Assembly (NCBI RefSeq): GCF_036429475.1
Contig: NZ_CP144125.1
Coordinates: 992,001-1,056,000, forward strand
Length of the DNA: 64,000 bases
Reading direction: 5' to 3'
Source: Halalkalicoccus sp. CGA53
GTDB lineage: Archaea; Halobacteriota; Halobacteria; Halobacteriales; Halalkalicoccaceae
Part shown: positions 25,141 to 34,145 of the stretch, piece by piece
How the letters are laid out: the number at the start of each line of letters is the position of its first letter
Position numbering within the stretch: the stretch's first letter is position 1
Translations under genes and position numbers: made by a program
The notes under the pieces: generated by a model
What the model saw: only the letters and a program-made list of their open reading frames with translations
Told to the model about the DNA's origin: nothing
The model's database searches: none

Positions 25141-26133
25141 ATGAACCAGCAGCGGGCGTTCGTCCTCCTCGCCATCGCGATCTCGGCGCTCGTCTCGCTC
25201 TGGATCGTCCTTCCCTTCCTCCAGTACGTCCTCGCGGCGGTGATCCTCGCGTACGTCCTCTTCCCGATTCACGCCCGCCTCGCCCCGCGAATCGGCCGTC
25301 GTGCGTCGCCGGTCCTGCTCATCGTCCTCACGCTCGTCGCCGTGATCCTCCCGCTGATCTACGTCGGGACGGTGCTCTATCGCGACCTGCTCGAACTCGC
25401 CCAGGGCGAGACCGCCCTCGACGCAGAGACGCTCGAAGCCCGCATCGAGGAGAGCACTGGGCAGACGGTCGACGTCCAGAGCGCGCTCGTCGACGTGGGC
25501 GAGGCGCTCGTCGAAGTCCTGTTCGGGAGCGTCACGCAGGTCGTCGGCGTGACGTTCACCGCGACGCTCGGTCTCGCGCTCACGCTCTTTCTCGTCTACT
25601 ACACCCTCCGGGACGGCCCGGCGTTCGTCGACTGGGCCGCCGACGTGATCCCGCTCCCGCCGGACGTCACCGCTGACCTCTTCGACCAGATCCACCGCAC
25701 GACCTGGGGCGTCGTCATCGGCCACATCTCCGTCGCGGTGATCCAGGGCCTCGTCGGCGGCGTCGGCCTCTACTTCGCGGGCGTGCCGAACGTCGTCTTC
25801 TGGACGTTCGTGATGATCGTTCTGGCACTCTTACCGCTGATCGGTGCGTTCATCATCTGGGGACCGGCCGCGATCTACCTCGTCGCCGTCGACCAGGTCG
25901 TTCCGGGGGTCGCGCTCGCGGTCTACGGCATCGTCGTCGTGAGCATGATCGACAACTACGCCCGACCCATCGTGATCGACCGCGAGGCCCACCTCAACCC
26001 CGGCGTGATCCTCGTCGGCGTCTTCGGCGGCGTCTACACGCTCGGCTTCACGGGGCTGTTCATCGGACCCATCGTCATCGGCGTGCTCGCGGCAACGCTC
26101 GCGACCTTCCGCGAGGACTACGACCGGCTGTAG
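25141..26133 (+). CDS. AI-2E family transporter (PerM-like membrane protein)
   Basis: A 330-residue protein with about eight hydrophobic helices. It begins NQQRAFVLLAIAISALVSLW and has the central soluble stretch LEARIEESTGQTVDV, followed by LTLFLVYYTLRDGPAFVDW, which is conserved in the AI-2E/PerM family. Bacterial TqsA was linked to autoinducer-2 export, while other members act as sodium/proton antiporters, so the substrate here is unknown. Its 3' end overlaps the convergent membrane gene by 16 bases. Confidence 0.85.
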   Translation: MNQQRAFVLLAIAISALVSLWIVLPFLQYVLAAVILAYVLFPIHARLAPRIGRRASPVLLIVLTLVAVILPLIYVGTVLYRDLLELAQGETALDAETLEARIEESTGQTVDVQSALVDVGEALVEVLFGSVTQVVGVTFTATLGLALTLFLVYYTLRDGPAFVDWAADVIPLPPDVTADLFDQIHRTTWGVVIGHISVAVIQGLVGGVGLYFAGVPNVVFWTFVMIVLALLPLIGAFIIWGPAAIYLVAVDQVVPGVALAVYGIVVVSMIDNYARPIVIDREAHLNPGVILVGVFGGVYTLGFTGLFIGPIVIGVLAATLATFREDYDRL

Positions 26134-26804
26134 TCGTCGCGGTCGTCGTCGACGTGATCGCTCGCGGTCCACGCCCCGTCTCCCGGCTCCTCGGGTTCGG
26201 GCTCCTCTGGCTCGTCGTCGGCCTGAAACCGGTTCCAGAGGTGGATCGAGAGCCCGCCGAAGCCGACGGCGGTGAGAAAGAGCGTGAGGAAGCCGACGAG
26301 CGGGATCAGCGAGAGGAGCGTGACGGCGAGCAGCCCCCCGACGAACGCCCAGCCCAGGGAGACACCCTCGCGGTCGAGGACGCCCGCGAGGACGAACCCG
26401 ACCGACACCGCGATCATCGCCTCCGAGAGGAGACCGGCGACGAACAGGGCGATCGCCCCGGGGACGGCGAGCAGCAGCCCGACCACCGTGATCGCGAGGA
26501 CGAAGAGGGCGACGATCAGCCCGACGAACAGCCCCACTCCGACGAGCCCACAGAGCACGGGGGAGTCACGGATCTCGCGGTCGACGCCCCGGACGAAGTC
26601 GGGGACGGCGAGCACCGCGATCCCACCGACGACGAACACCAGCCCCATGTAGAGGAGCGTACCGAGGGCCGTGACGAACAGGTTCAGGACGGGATCGGCC
26701 ATCGGGTCGCCGGTCGGGGGCTGGCCCCCCTGGGCGACGGCGGTACCCGGGAACGCGAGGAGGAGGGCGAGCGATCCGAGGAGAGTTCGTCCGAAGCGTG
26801 TCAT
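26118..26804 (-). CDS. Polytopic membrane protein with signal peptide
   Basis: From the ATG at 26804 the product is 228 residues. A signal-peptide-like start (GRTLLGSLALLLAFPGTAVAQ) is followed by a short loop and about six hydrophobic helices rich in Gly and Val. A Glu/Asp-rich cytoplasmic tail ends the protein (EPEEPEPEEPGDG). The arrangement matches unnamed haloarchaeal membrane proteins that sometimes carry bactofilin-like N-termini, but no such domain is visible here. Function unknown. Confidence 0.68.
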   Translation of the reverse strand: MTRFGRTLLGSLALLLAFPGTAVAQGGQPPTGDPMADPVLNLFVTALGTLLYMGLVFVVGGIAVLAVPDFVRGVDREIRDSPVLCGLVGVGLFVGLIVALFVLAITVVGLLLAVPGAIALFVAGLLSEAMIAVSVGFVLAGVLDREGVSLGWAFVGGLLAVTLLSLIPLVGFLTLFLTAVGFGGLSIHLWNRFQADDEPEEPEPEEPGDGAWTASDHVDDDRDDYSRS

Positions 26805-26851
26805 ATCGGGGCGCACACGGATCGGGATGAAAAGCCTTCGGGCGAAGCTCT

Positions 26852-27304
26852 TCAGGCCGGCTCGTCGAAGTCGAGTTCGTCGAACTCCTCGGGCGAGTGT
26901 GCGGCCTCGTCGAGCACCTCGTCAGAGACGACGACCGGACAGCCCAGTCGCACCGCGAGCGCGATGGCGTCCGAGGGTCGTGCGTCGAGCACCAGCTTCT
27001 TGCGCTCGCCGCCGTGGTACTGCTCGGCGTCGATCTTCGCGTAGAACGTGCCCCCGGAGAGGTCGTCGATTCGCACCCTGTCTATCGCGCCGCCGAACTC
27101 GGCGATCATGTCGACGAAGAGGTCGTGAGTGAGGGGGCGCTCGAACGGCACCTCCTCGACGGCGAGCTGGATCGACTGTGCCTGGTCGTAGCTGACGAAG
27201 ATCGGGAGCAGTTCACCCCGTGCCTCGAGGACGACGGCCGGCGCCCCGCCACCCTCGTCGTCGACGCTGATCCCGACCCCGCGGATCTCGGCCTCGTGGT
27301 CCAT
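26852..27304 (-). CDS. Bifunctional nuclease-family protein (DUF151)
   Basis: A 150-residue protein of the DUF151/BFN family. Diagnostic segments are PIFVSYDQAQSIQLAV, RPLTHDLFVDMIAEFGG and the strongly conserved LDARPSDAIALAVRLGCPV near residue 105. Plant BFN proteins have nuclease activity, while most prokaryotic members are uncharacterised. The ATG at 27304 gives the usual length. It appears monocistronic and is divergent from the propeller gene. Confidence 0.9.
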   Translation of the reverse strand: MDHEAEIRGVGISVDDEGGGAPAVVLEARGELLPIFVSYDQAQSIQLAVEEVPFERPLTHDLFVDMIAEFGGAIDRVRIDDLSGGTFYAKIDAEQYHGGERKKLVLDARPSDAIALAVRLGCPVVVSDEVLDEAAHSPEEFDELDFDEPA

Positions 27305-27395
27305 ACCGGGAGAACGCTCTACAGGGGCAAAAACGGACGGGGCTGCACGCTCGGGGCGAAGCCTCATCCGACCGGGGCGATTCGAGGCAGGTAGA

Positions 27396-28805
27396 ATGCG
27401 TACGACTGCCCGGTCGAGGGGGTTCTGGGGGTTCTACCGGGAGTACACCGAGAGCGCCGTCCACACGGCGTCACTCGTGGCGCTCACCGCCCTCGGACTG
27501 CTCTCGACCGTCGACCGCTGGTTCATCCCGCTCGCGGTCGCCGCCTACGTCGTGCCGGCGCTCTCGCTCTATCTCGGGACCCGGGGGCCTGCCGAGCGGG
27601 AACGGACCGGGGAGGAGGTCCGGCCGTCCGGGGCGACCCGGGAGCACGACGACGAGCGCCCTCCCGCGGAACCGACCGAGGAAGGCGCTCCCAGCCCGCG
27701 ACGCGAGTCCCCACCCCGGGAGCGACGGACCGGGAGGACGGACGAAGCGGACGGGGACGGAGAGCAGGAGCCACGGGACCGGGGGGTATCGACGCCGACG
27801 GAGGACGAAACGCCGACCGAGACCGACGAACCGACTGAAACGGAAACCCGGACCGAAACCGAAGAGCCGATTGAAACGAAGGAGCCGACCGAGACGGACG
27901 ACGGGGGGACGGGTGAGGAGAACGGGGAGAACGAACGGGAGTGGCGGGCGGTCGAAACCACGGCCGAGGTGTCGCTGACCGACGTCACCGGTGCGGACGG
28001 GTGCGCGTTCGCCGTCGGCGAGGCCGGCACGCTACTCGCCCGGACCGACGGTGGCTGGGAGACGGTGCTCGAGGAGGGTCCGACCGGGCGCTCGACCGAC
28101 CTCTCTTCGGTCTCCGTGAGCGAGGACGGAGAGCGCGTCTGGATGGCGGGCGACGGCGGGGTTCTCGCCTCGTACGACCCGGAGAGCGGACGGGTGACCG
28201 ATCGGTCGGCACCGCTCGACATCACGAGTTCGTGGACGGACTGCGCGGCCGTCGGGGCCGCGGGCGAGGAGACGATCACGCTGCTCACCGGCTCCGGCGA
28301 GGTGGTTCGCGGGACGGTCTCGGGAACCGAAATCAAGTGGGACGAGCCGGTGAAACCCGGGAGCGGGTCGAGTGCGACGGGCGCTGCGTTCGCCGAGGGC
28401 GTCGGCTACGTCTGTGATTCGAACGCGAGCGTGTTCGAGATTCGAGAGCACGAGTTCGAACGGATCGGCGTCGAGGACGGTGGGTCGTTCACCGACATCG
28501 CCGCGAGCGCGCCGAGTGAGGTCTCCGCCGTCGCGTCCGACGGCTCGGTCCACCGGTACGACGGGACGACGTGGACGCGGTCTGCGGCGAGCGAGGGCGC
28601 GCTCACGGGGATCGATCTCGCCGGGGATCGAGGACTCGTCTGTAGCGACGCTGGTGAACTCCTCGACCGTGAGTCGCCGGGGTGGGAGGCCGCGGAGGTG
28701 CCGACGGACGAGGGGTTGAACGCCGTCGTGCTCGACGTTGGCGGAGTGGACCTCGCGGTCGGCGATAGCGGGACCGTACTCGAACGCGGAATAAACTCCG
28801 CGTGA
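27396..28805 (+). CDS. Membrane-anchored beta-propeller protein with Thr/Glu/Pro linker
   Basis: A 469-residue protein. Two hydrophobic helices lie at residues 20-65. Residues 65-185 form a disordered linker ending in imperfect PTETDE repeats, an array like those that carry O-glycans or act as spacers. From about residue 195, six or more units of the type GAGTLLARTDGGWETVLEE with recurrent FAVGEAGT and VCDSNASVFE patterns form a beta-propeller resembling BNR/YCF48-like photosystem-assembly or kelch-type repeats. The ligand is unknown. It is co-directional with the thiolase gene. Confidence 0.7.
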   Translation: MRTTARSRGFWGFYREYTESAVHTASLVALTALGLLSTVDRWFIPLAVAAYVVPALSLYLGTRGPAERERTGEEVRPSGATREHDDERPPAEPTEEGAPSPRRESPPRERRTGRTDEADGDGEQEPRDRGVSTPTEDETPTETDEPTETETRTETEEPIETKEPTETDDGGTGEENGENEREWRAVETTAEVSLTDVTGADGCAFAVGEAGTLLARTDGGWETVLEEGPTGRSTDLSSVSVSEDGERVWMAGDGGVLASYDPESGRVTDRSAPLDITSSWTDCAAVGAAGEETITLLTGSGEVVRGTVSGTEIKWDEPVKPGSGSSATGAAFAEGVGYVCDSNASVFEIREHEFERIGVEDGGSFTDIAASAPSEVSAVASDGSVHRYDGTTWTRSAASEGALTGIDLAGDRGLVCSDAGELLDRESPGWEAAEVPTDEGLNAVVLDVGGVDLAVGDSGTVLERGINSA

Positions 28806-28856
28806 GCGGGCGACGGTTGTGACACACTTACGGTCGTGACCGTCCAACGACGAACC

Positions 28857-30002
28857 ATGTCAGCAGCGACCACCCCGGTGATCGTCGAGGCGCGACGGAC
28901 CCCGCTCGGCAAGGAGGACGGAGCGTTCGCCGACGTCAGGAGCGAGGACCTCTCGATCGCGCTCGTGAACGAGATCCTCGCGGAGACGGCGCTCTCGGGC
29001 GAGGAGGTAGACGACCTGATGTGGGGCTGTGCCCAGCAGCGCGGCGAGCAGGACAACAACGTCGCGCGCGTGATCGCGCTGCTCTCGGAACTCGGTGAGG
29101 GCGTCCCGGCGACCACGATCAACCGCTGGTGTGCCTCCTCGATGCAGGCGGTCGCGAGCGCGAGCGACGCGATCCGTGCGGGCAGCCGCGAGGTCGTGAT
29201 CGCCGGCGGGGTCGAGTCCATGTCTCGCGTGCCGATGGGCGAGGGCCACGGCCACCTCCACCCCGGACTCGCCGACGCGTACAACGTCGGCGAACTGATG
29301 ATGGGGATGACCGCGGAGAAAGTAGCTGAGAAGTTCGGCGTGAGCCGGGCGGACCAGGACGCGTTCGCGCTGCGCAGTCACGAGCGGGCGGCCGAGGCGA
29401 CCGAGTCCGGCCGCTTCGCGGACGAGATCGTGCCCGTGGAGACCGAGGAGGGAACCGTCGACCGCGACGAGGGGATCCGCTACGACACCTCGATGGAGGC
29501 GCTCGGCTCGCTCCCGACGGTGTTCAAGGGTGACGGCACGGTGACGCCCGGAAACGCCTCGCAGATCACCGACGGCGCGGCGGCGACGCTGGTGACCAGT
29601 GAGGCGTTCGCCGACGAGCACGGCCTGGAGGTGCTCGCGTCCGTAGGGAACAACGCCGTCGCGGGCGTCGACCCGACGATCATGGGGATCGGACCGGTGC
29701 CGGCGACCGAGGCGCTCCTGAGGAAGACCGGCGGGGAGATCGACGAGTACGACCTGGTCGAGATCAACGAGGCGTTCGCGAGCCAGTGCGAGTACTCCCG
29801 GCGCGAACTCGGAATCGAGAAGGACCGGTTGAACGTCAACGGCGGGGCGATCGCCATCGGCCACCCGCTCGGCGCGAGCGGGGCGCGGCTCCCGGTAACG
29901 CTGATCCACGAACTCAGAAAGCGCGGCGGCGGTCGGGGACTCGCGACGCTCTGTGTCGGCTTCGGGCAGGGGATGGCGATCGAGTTCGACGTGAACCGAT
30001 AG
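28857..30002 (+). CDS. Acetyl-CoA C-acyltransferase (thiolase)
   Basis: A 381-residue thiolase. The acyl-accepting cysteine is in NRWCASSMQAVASASDAI near residue 89. The catalytic His lies in GHPLGASGAR near residue 340, and the second Cys in LCVGFGQG near residue 370. It could cleave 3-ketoacyl-CoA in beta-oxidation or condense acetyl-CoA. No other beta-oxidation gene is adjacent, although an enoyl-CoA hydratase family gene lies at 54.3 kb. Its TAG stop codon is supplied by the first bases of repeat element copy 2. Confidence 0.92.
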   Translation: MSAATTPVIVEARRTPLGKEDGAFADVRSEDLSIALVNEILAETALSGEEVDDLMWGCAQQRGEQDNNVARVIALLSELGEGVPATTINRWCASSMQAVASASDAIRAGSREVVIAGGVESMSRVPMGEGHGHLHPGLADAYNVGELMMGMTAEKVAEKFGVSRADQDAFALRSHERAAEATESGRFADEIVPVETEEGTVDRDEGIRYDTSMEALGSLPTVFKGDGTVTPGNASQITDGAAATLVTSEAFADEHGLEVLASVGNNAVAGVDPTIMGIGPVPATEALLRKTGGEIDEYDLVEINEAFASQCEYSRRELGIEKDRLNVNGGAIAIGHPLGASGARLPVTLIHELRKRGGGRGLATLCVGFGQGMAIEFDVNR

Positions 30003-30097
30003 GGATCATCGTAGGAGTTCATACGTTCTCGGTTGCGAACCGAACGACGCCGGAGACGTGTGAGCCCACGAGATCCGGGTGGCTACGATGATCCCAT
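29999..30097. repeat. Palindromic repeat element, copy 2 (diverged)
   Basis: It shares the left end ATAGGGATCATCGTAG and the following GGAGTTCATA with copy 1, and the internal blocks GAGACGTGTG and AGATCCGG. The middle has diverged. The right end CTACGATGATCCCAT keeps 14-15 bases of the inverted repeat. It begins inside the last codon of the thiolase gene and provides the stop codon TAG. It lies between the convergent thiolase and metallo-hydrolase genes. Confidence 0.82.
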
Positions 30098-30150
30098 GAG
30101 CGGTCGCGAGAAACCGACGTCGGCGGTCGACGATCGGGTCGAGGAGGCCG

Positions 30151-30777
30151 TCACGGTTTCCCGGGGAAGTTGACGTACCGGTCGAGTTTCTCCCGGGCGT
30201 CCTCCATCACGGACGAGCCGTGATAGACGAGACCCACGTCGAACTCGTACGCGAGCAGTGCCTCGAGACTGCGTTCGGCCTCGTCGAGGTCCTGTGAGTA
30301 GACCGCCGGTGGGAGGTGGAAGTACCCGGCGGGCAGTCCGCGCTGATCGGCCCCCGAGACGGCATCGCCCATAACCGCGATCCCGGCGTCCTCGTCGATC
30401 AGGGCGTGGTTGTCGGGTTCGTGTCCGGGGACGTGCACCGCCGTGAACCGGCCGATTCGGTCGCCGTCGCCGTACCGGTGGTCCGGGGCGTGGTAGGCGT
30501 CGATATCCGTCTGCCTGGGCACCCACGTCTCGAGGTCGTACCGGTCGACCATCGCGTCGAACCCCCCGACGTGATCCCCGTCGCCGTGCGTGACGATTAG
30601 CCGCTCCGGGTCGACGCCGACGTCGGCGACGCCGTCGAACACCGCTTCGGCCGTGTCGGCGAACCCGGCGTCGAGTAGCGTTGGTGTCTCACCGGCGAAC
30701 AGGAACACCCGGTACCGCTTTCCACTGTCCACCCGACACGTGATGTCGTACACACCGTTTGCGATCTCTCTCGGCAT
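30151..30777 (-). CDS. Metallo-beta-lactamase-fold hydrolase
   Basis: A 208-residue protein with an MBL site at IVTHGDGDHVGGFDAM (HGDGDH in place of the common HxHxDH, so the first His is replaced by Gly spacing), a later His in HVPGHEPDNHAL and an Asp in AVMGDAVSG. It resembles glyoxalase II-like or lactonase-like small hydrolases. The altered T-H-G-D-G-D-H form occurs in a subset of the superfamily and may change metal content. The ATG at 30777 is used, and the upstream open frame is a shadow. Confidence 0.82.
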   Translation of the reverse strand: MPREIANGVYDITCRVDSGKRYRVFLFAGETPTLLDAGFADTAEAVFDGVADVGVDPERLIVTHGDGDHVGGFDAMVDRYDLETWVPRQTDIDAYHAPDHRYGDGDRIGRFTAVHVPGHEPDNHALIDEDAGIAVMGDAVSGADQRGLPAGYFHLPPAVYSQDLDEAERSLEALLAYEFDVGLVYHGSSVMEDAREKLDRYVNFPGKP

Positions 30778-30883
30778 GCCTCTCCATCGCTGTCCGACGC
30801 AAAAAGGTGGGTGGACGAGAGGTGCCAGCGGTGGACGTCGAACCGACGAACACCTTTCTTCCCCCGGTGGCTCCTCCCACACG

Positions 30884-31834
30884 ATGAACGAGGGCTCCGA
30901 ATCGAGTGGCCCCGAGGTGATCTGTCTCGGCAGCGCGCTCGTGGACGAGGAGTACCTGCTCTCGAACCTCCCGGGACCTGACGGCGGCGCGTACGTCAAA
31001 GAGCGGGCCGAGAGCTTCGGCGGGGTCGGGGCGAACGCCGCCGTCGCGCTCTCGCGATACGGTCGCGGGGTGGGGATGATCACCCGCGTCGGCGAGGACG
31101 AGCGCGGCGAGCGCGTCGTGGAGAACCTCGCGTTGGAGGGAGTCGGCACACGCGGGATCAGCCACGGCCCCGAGCCCTCGACCTACTGCATGGTGTTCCG
31201 CGACGACACGGGCGAGCGCTTCATAATCACCGGCGGCGAGAGTACGCGAAACCTCCGGCTCGACGACGGGGACCACGAGAGGCTCCGGTCGGCGGACCTC
31301 GTCGTCGCGAACGCCTACTGTCCCGACCGGGTGAGCCGGGACCTCGCCGATCTCGCGCGCTCCGGCGTCCCGGCGAGCTTCGATCTCACCGGTCCGATCG
31401 CCGAACTGGAGGACCGGGGAACCGAACGGGAGACGCTCGACGCCCTCCTCCCGGGGCTCTCGCTGTTCGTCTGCGGCGGGGTCGCGGCGGAGTCGTACCT
31501 GGGGGTCCGTGGTCGCGAGGCGGTCGACGCCCTCAGGGAACGCGGCGTCGAGCGCGGTGCGTTCACCCGGGGGGAGGAGGGGGCGATCCTCTGGGAGGGC
31601 GATTGTGTGACCTCGATCCCCGCGTTCGAGGTCGACGTCGTCGACACGACCGGCGCAGGCGACGCCTTCCACGCGGCGCTCGTCCACCGCTGGCTGCTCG
31701 GCGGGAGAGAGATGGCGGAGGCAGGCCGGTTCGCGGCCGCGGCCGGTGCGCTCAACTGCACCACCGAGGGCGCTCGTGGCGGGCTGGCGAGCGAGGACGA
31801 GGTCGAGGCGTTCCTCGCGGAACGGACTACCTGA
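30884..31834 (+). CDS. PfkB-family carbohydrate/nucleoside kinase
   Basis: A 316-residue ribokinase-fold kinase. It has the substrate-binding start SFGGVGANAAVALSRYG near residue 43 and the catalytic anion-hole motif VVDTTGAGDAFHAAL near residue 250, with Asp as base. The phosphoacceptor could be a sugar or nucleoside and cannot be fixed. Its 3' end overlaps btpA on the other strand by eight bases. PfkB kinases and BtpA/SgcQ proteins co-occur in other genomes, which makes a shared pathway worth testing. Confidence 0.87.
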   Translation: MNEGSESSGPEVICLGSALVDEEYLLSNLPGPDGGAYVKERAESFGGVGANAAVALSRYGRGVGMITRVGEDERGERVVENLALEGVGTRGISHGPEPSTYCMVFRDDTGERFIITGGESTRNLRLDDGDHERLRSADLVVANAYCPDRVSRDLADLARSGVPASFDLTGPIAELEDRGTERETLDALLPGLSLFVCGGVAAESYLGVRGREAVDALRERGVERGAFTRGEEGAILWEGDCVTSIPAFEVDVVDTTGAGDAFHAALVHRWLLGGREMAEAGRFAAAAGALNCTTEGARGGLASEDEVEAFLAERTT

Positions 31835-32639
31835 TCGCGTCCGCCGCGTCGACCACCCGTCTCACGCGATCCGGATCGACCGGGTTCGTCGTCTCGCCGC
31901 CCTCCTTCAGCGACGTGCCGACGATCACCCCGTCGGCGACCGAGAGTAGGTCGGTGACCGAGTCGGCGGTGACGCCGCTGCCGACGAAGACGGGCGTGTC
32001 GAGTCCGTACTCCTCCCGCTCGGTGGCGGCCCGCTCGACCGCCTCGAGCGAGGTCTTCCGCCCGGTGCCGGAGCCGCTTACGACCACGCCGTCGGCGAGC
32101 CCTCTCTCTGCCGTATCGGCGAACTCCTCCGCCGAGAACTCCCCTCCCAGGGGAACGGAGTGTTTCACGTCGAGATCCGCCAGCAACGCGACGTCGGCAT
32201 CGAGACGCTCGCGCAGGCGCACCGTCTCGTGGGCTCGCCCCTCGAGGAGGCCCTGATCGGCGACCCGCGCCCCGGTGTGGACGTTCACGCGGACGAACTC
32301 CGCGCCGGTCGCGGCGGCTACCGAGAGCGCCGCTTCCGCGTCGTTCCGGAGCACGTTCACCCCCACGGGGAGCGCGACCGAGTGGGTGATGTCGGCGACG
32401 AGCGCGGTCATCGAGGCGACGGCGTGCGCGGGCACGGAATCTGGGTAGAACGGGGCGTCGCCGAAGTTCTCGACCAGGATCGCGTCGACACCGCCTTCCG
32501 AGAGCGCACGGGCGTCGCGCAGCGCCGCCTCCCGGATCGCGTCGCGGTCGCCGCCGTATCGCGGCGCGCCCGGCAGCGGAGCGAGGTGGACCATGCCGAC
32601 GACGGGTCGCCCAGTACCGAAGACCGACTGGAGGTTCAT
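31827..32639 (-). CDS. BtpA/SgcQ family TIM-barrel protein
   Basis: A 270-residue protein with the family signature VVGMVHLAPLPGAPRYGG at the N-terminus, then GGVDAILVENFGDAPFY, LPVGVNVLRNDAEAAL and GLADGVVVSGSGTG. BtpA was named for an effect on photosystem I in cyanobacteria, but the fold is an ordinary TIM barrel related to SgcQ, and archaeal members lack photosystems. It is probably an aldolase- or isomerase-like enzyme. It follows eutA by 24 bases, so it forms the last gene of the ethanolamine operon. Confidence 0.88.
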   Translation of the reverse strand: MNLQSVFGTGRPVVGMVHLAPLPGAPRYGGDRDAIREAALRDARALSEGGVDAILVENFGDAPFYPDSVPAHAVASMTALVADITHSVALPVGVNVLRNDAEAALSVAAATGAEFVRVNVHTGARVADQGLLEGRAHETVRLRERLDADVALLADLDVKHSVPLGGEFSAEEFADTAERGLADGVVVSGSGTGRKTSLEAVERAATEREEYGLDTPVFVGSGVTADSVTDLLSVADGVIVGTSLKEGGETTNPVDPDRVRRVVDAADAIR

Positions 32640-32663
32640 ACGGTGGGTTTCGGTGGCGCTCCG

Positions 32664-34121
32664 TTAACCGTTCCCCTCGCTCGCTTCGTCGAACGCGAGC
32701 GTCTTCACCACCACCGGAACCGCCTCTCCGCCACGGAACGGCTCGCCGACGTCGAGGTAGTCGCCCTCCCCGACCCGGAGTTCGTCGATCGCGAGCAGCG
32801 TCCGCTCGCACCCGTCCGCTCCGCGGACCGCCCCGGCGAGCGCTTTCGCGCAGTTCTGTCGGGTCACGACCACCGGCACGAGATCGGACGGAAGCTCGGA
32901 CCGCGCGTCCGCGAACGCAGCTCCGACGTCCCGAATCCGGTCGTAGCCGAGTACCCCGATATCCTCGATCGAGAGCGCGAGCGCGTCGAGATCGACGAGA
33001 TCGTAGAGCGCCGTGGCCCGTTCGACGGTCTCCTCGAACGCGGCCCGTAGCTCGGACTCGCCCTCGTACTCGCTCAGATCGCCCACCGAGACGACCGGGA
33101 CGTTCCGCAACGGGAGGTGTGCTGGATCGACCGCGACCGTCCGGCCGCTGAACGTCGTCGTCTCCGTTCCGGCTCCGATCACCGTCGCGCGGATGTCCTC
33201 CGGGATGTCGAGGTGGCGCCACCCGGAGATGACGGGGTGATCCCGGATCGCCCGCGCGAGATCCGATCCCAGATCGCCGTAGGAAAGCGGGTCCTCGAGT
33301 GGAGTACGAACCAGCCGGCCCACACCCCCCGTGAAGGCCAGTGCGTCGATCTCAACCGATTCCGTGGGGAGGTCCTCGATCGCCAGTTCTCGGGACTGCT
33401 CCTCGAACGGCGGCCCCGAGAGCAGGTCGGCGAGTCGATCGGCCATCGCGTCGGCGAGCACCCGACGCTCCCCTTCGTCGATCGGCTCGCCGACCGAGAG
33501 CGCGATCCCCTGGCTCTCGGCGAGGCGCCGAACGGGTTCCGAGACCCCTGTGACGATCTCACTGGAGTCGAACCGGAGGAGCCGTCCCCCGACGTCGAGA
33601 CAGCGTGTCTCTCTCAAACCACCGCCCTCGAAGATCGCCGCGTTCGTCGTTCCGCCGCCGACGTCGACGTTCGCGACGGTCTCACCCGTTCTCGCGGCGT
33701 ACGCGGCGGCACCCGAGCCCCGCGCGGCCAGGACCGCCTCGAGCGACGCGCCCGCGACCGCCGAAACGAACGTACCCGAATCGGCCGCGAGGCGGTGAGC
33801 CAGCGGCTCGGCGTTTTCTTTCCTCGCAGTCTCGCCGGTGACGATCACCGCCCCCGTGTCGATCCCCTCGGGCGAGACGCCCGCCTCCGCCAGATCGCTC
33901 TCGACGAGCGCGAGGACCCCTTCGATATCGACCGTCTCCGGGTCGAGCAGCGGCGTCTCGTGGATCGGGCCGCGGAACACGATCTCGCGATCCGTGATCC
34001 GCGGGGAGGCCGCGCCGTCGTACGGGCTCACCTCGACACGGAGCCGGCTCACGACCGTCTGCGTCGTCGTCGTACCCACGTCGACGCCGACGCTGGTGAT
34101 CGTCTCGGTGCGGTCCGCCAT
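32664..34121 (-). CDS. eutA: Ethanolamine ammonia-lyase reactivating factor EutA
   Basis: A 485-residue actin-fold ATPase of the EutA family, which exchanges damaged adenosylcobalamin out of the lyase. N-terminal nucleotide-binding motif VGVDVGTTTTQTVVSRL near residue 12, second phosphate loop ANVDVGGGTTNAAIFEGG near residue 168, and the C-terminal segment VVVTRQNCAKALAGAVRG. The length matches bacterial EutA. It lies 24 bases after eutC in an operon with eutB, eutC and btpA. Confidence 0.92.
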   Translation of the reverse strand: MADRTETITSVGVDVGTTTTQTVVSRLRVEVSPYDGAASPRITDREIVFRGPIHETPLLDPETVDIEGVLALVESDLAEAGVSPEGIDTGAVIVTGETARKENAEPLAHRLAADSGTFVSAVAGASLEAVLAARGSGAAAYAARTGETVANVDVGGGTTNAAIFEGGGLRETRCLDVGGRLLRFDSSEIVTGVSEPVRRLAESQGIALSVGEPIDEGERRVLADAMADRLADLLSGPPFEEQSRELAIEDLPTESVEIDALAFTGGVGRLVRTPLEDPLSYGDLGSDLARAIRDHPVISGWRHLDIPEDIRATVIGAGTETTTFSGRTVAVDPAHLPLRNVPVVSVGDLSEYEGESELRAAFEETVERATALYDLVDLDALALSIEDIGVLGYDRIRDVGAAFADARSELPSDLVPVVVTRQNCAKALAGAVRGADGCERTLLAIDELRVGEGDYLDVGEPFRGGEAVPVVVKTLAFDEASEGNG

Positions 34122-34145
34122 GGTTCGGGGAACGTCGGGGAGGGA

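Noticed and set aside
27790-27905. Thr/Glu repeat-coding DNA as a separate repeat element
   Set aside because: It is the in-frame linker of the propeller protein. The repeats reflect the PTETDE-type amino-acid pattern.
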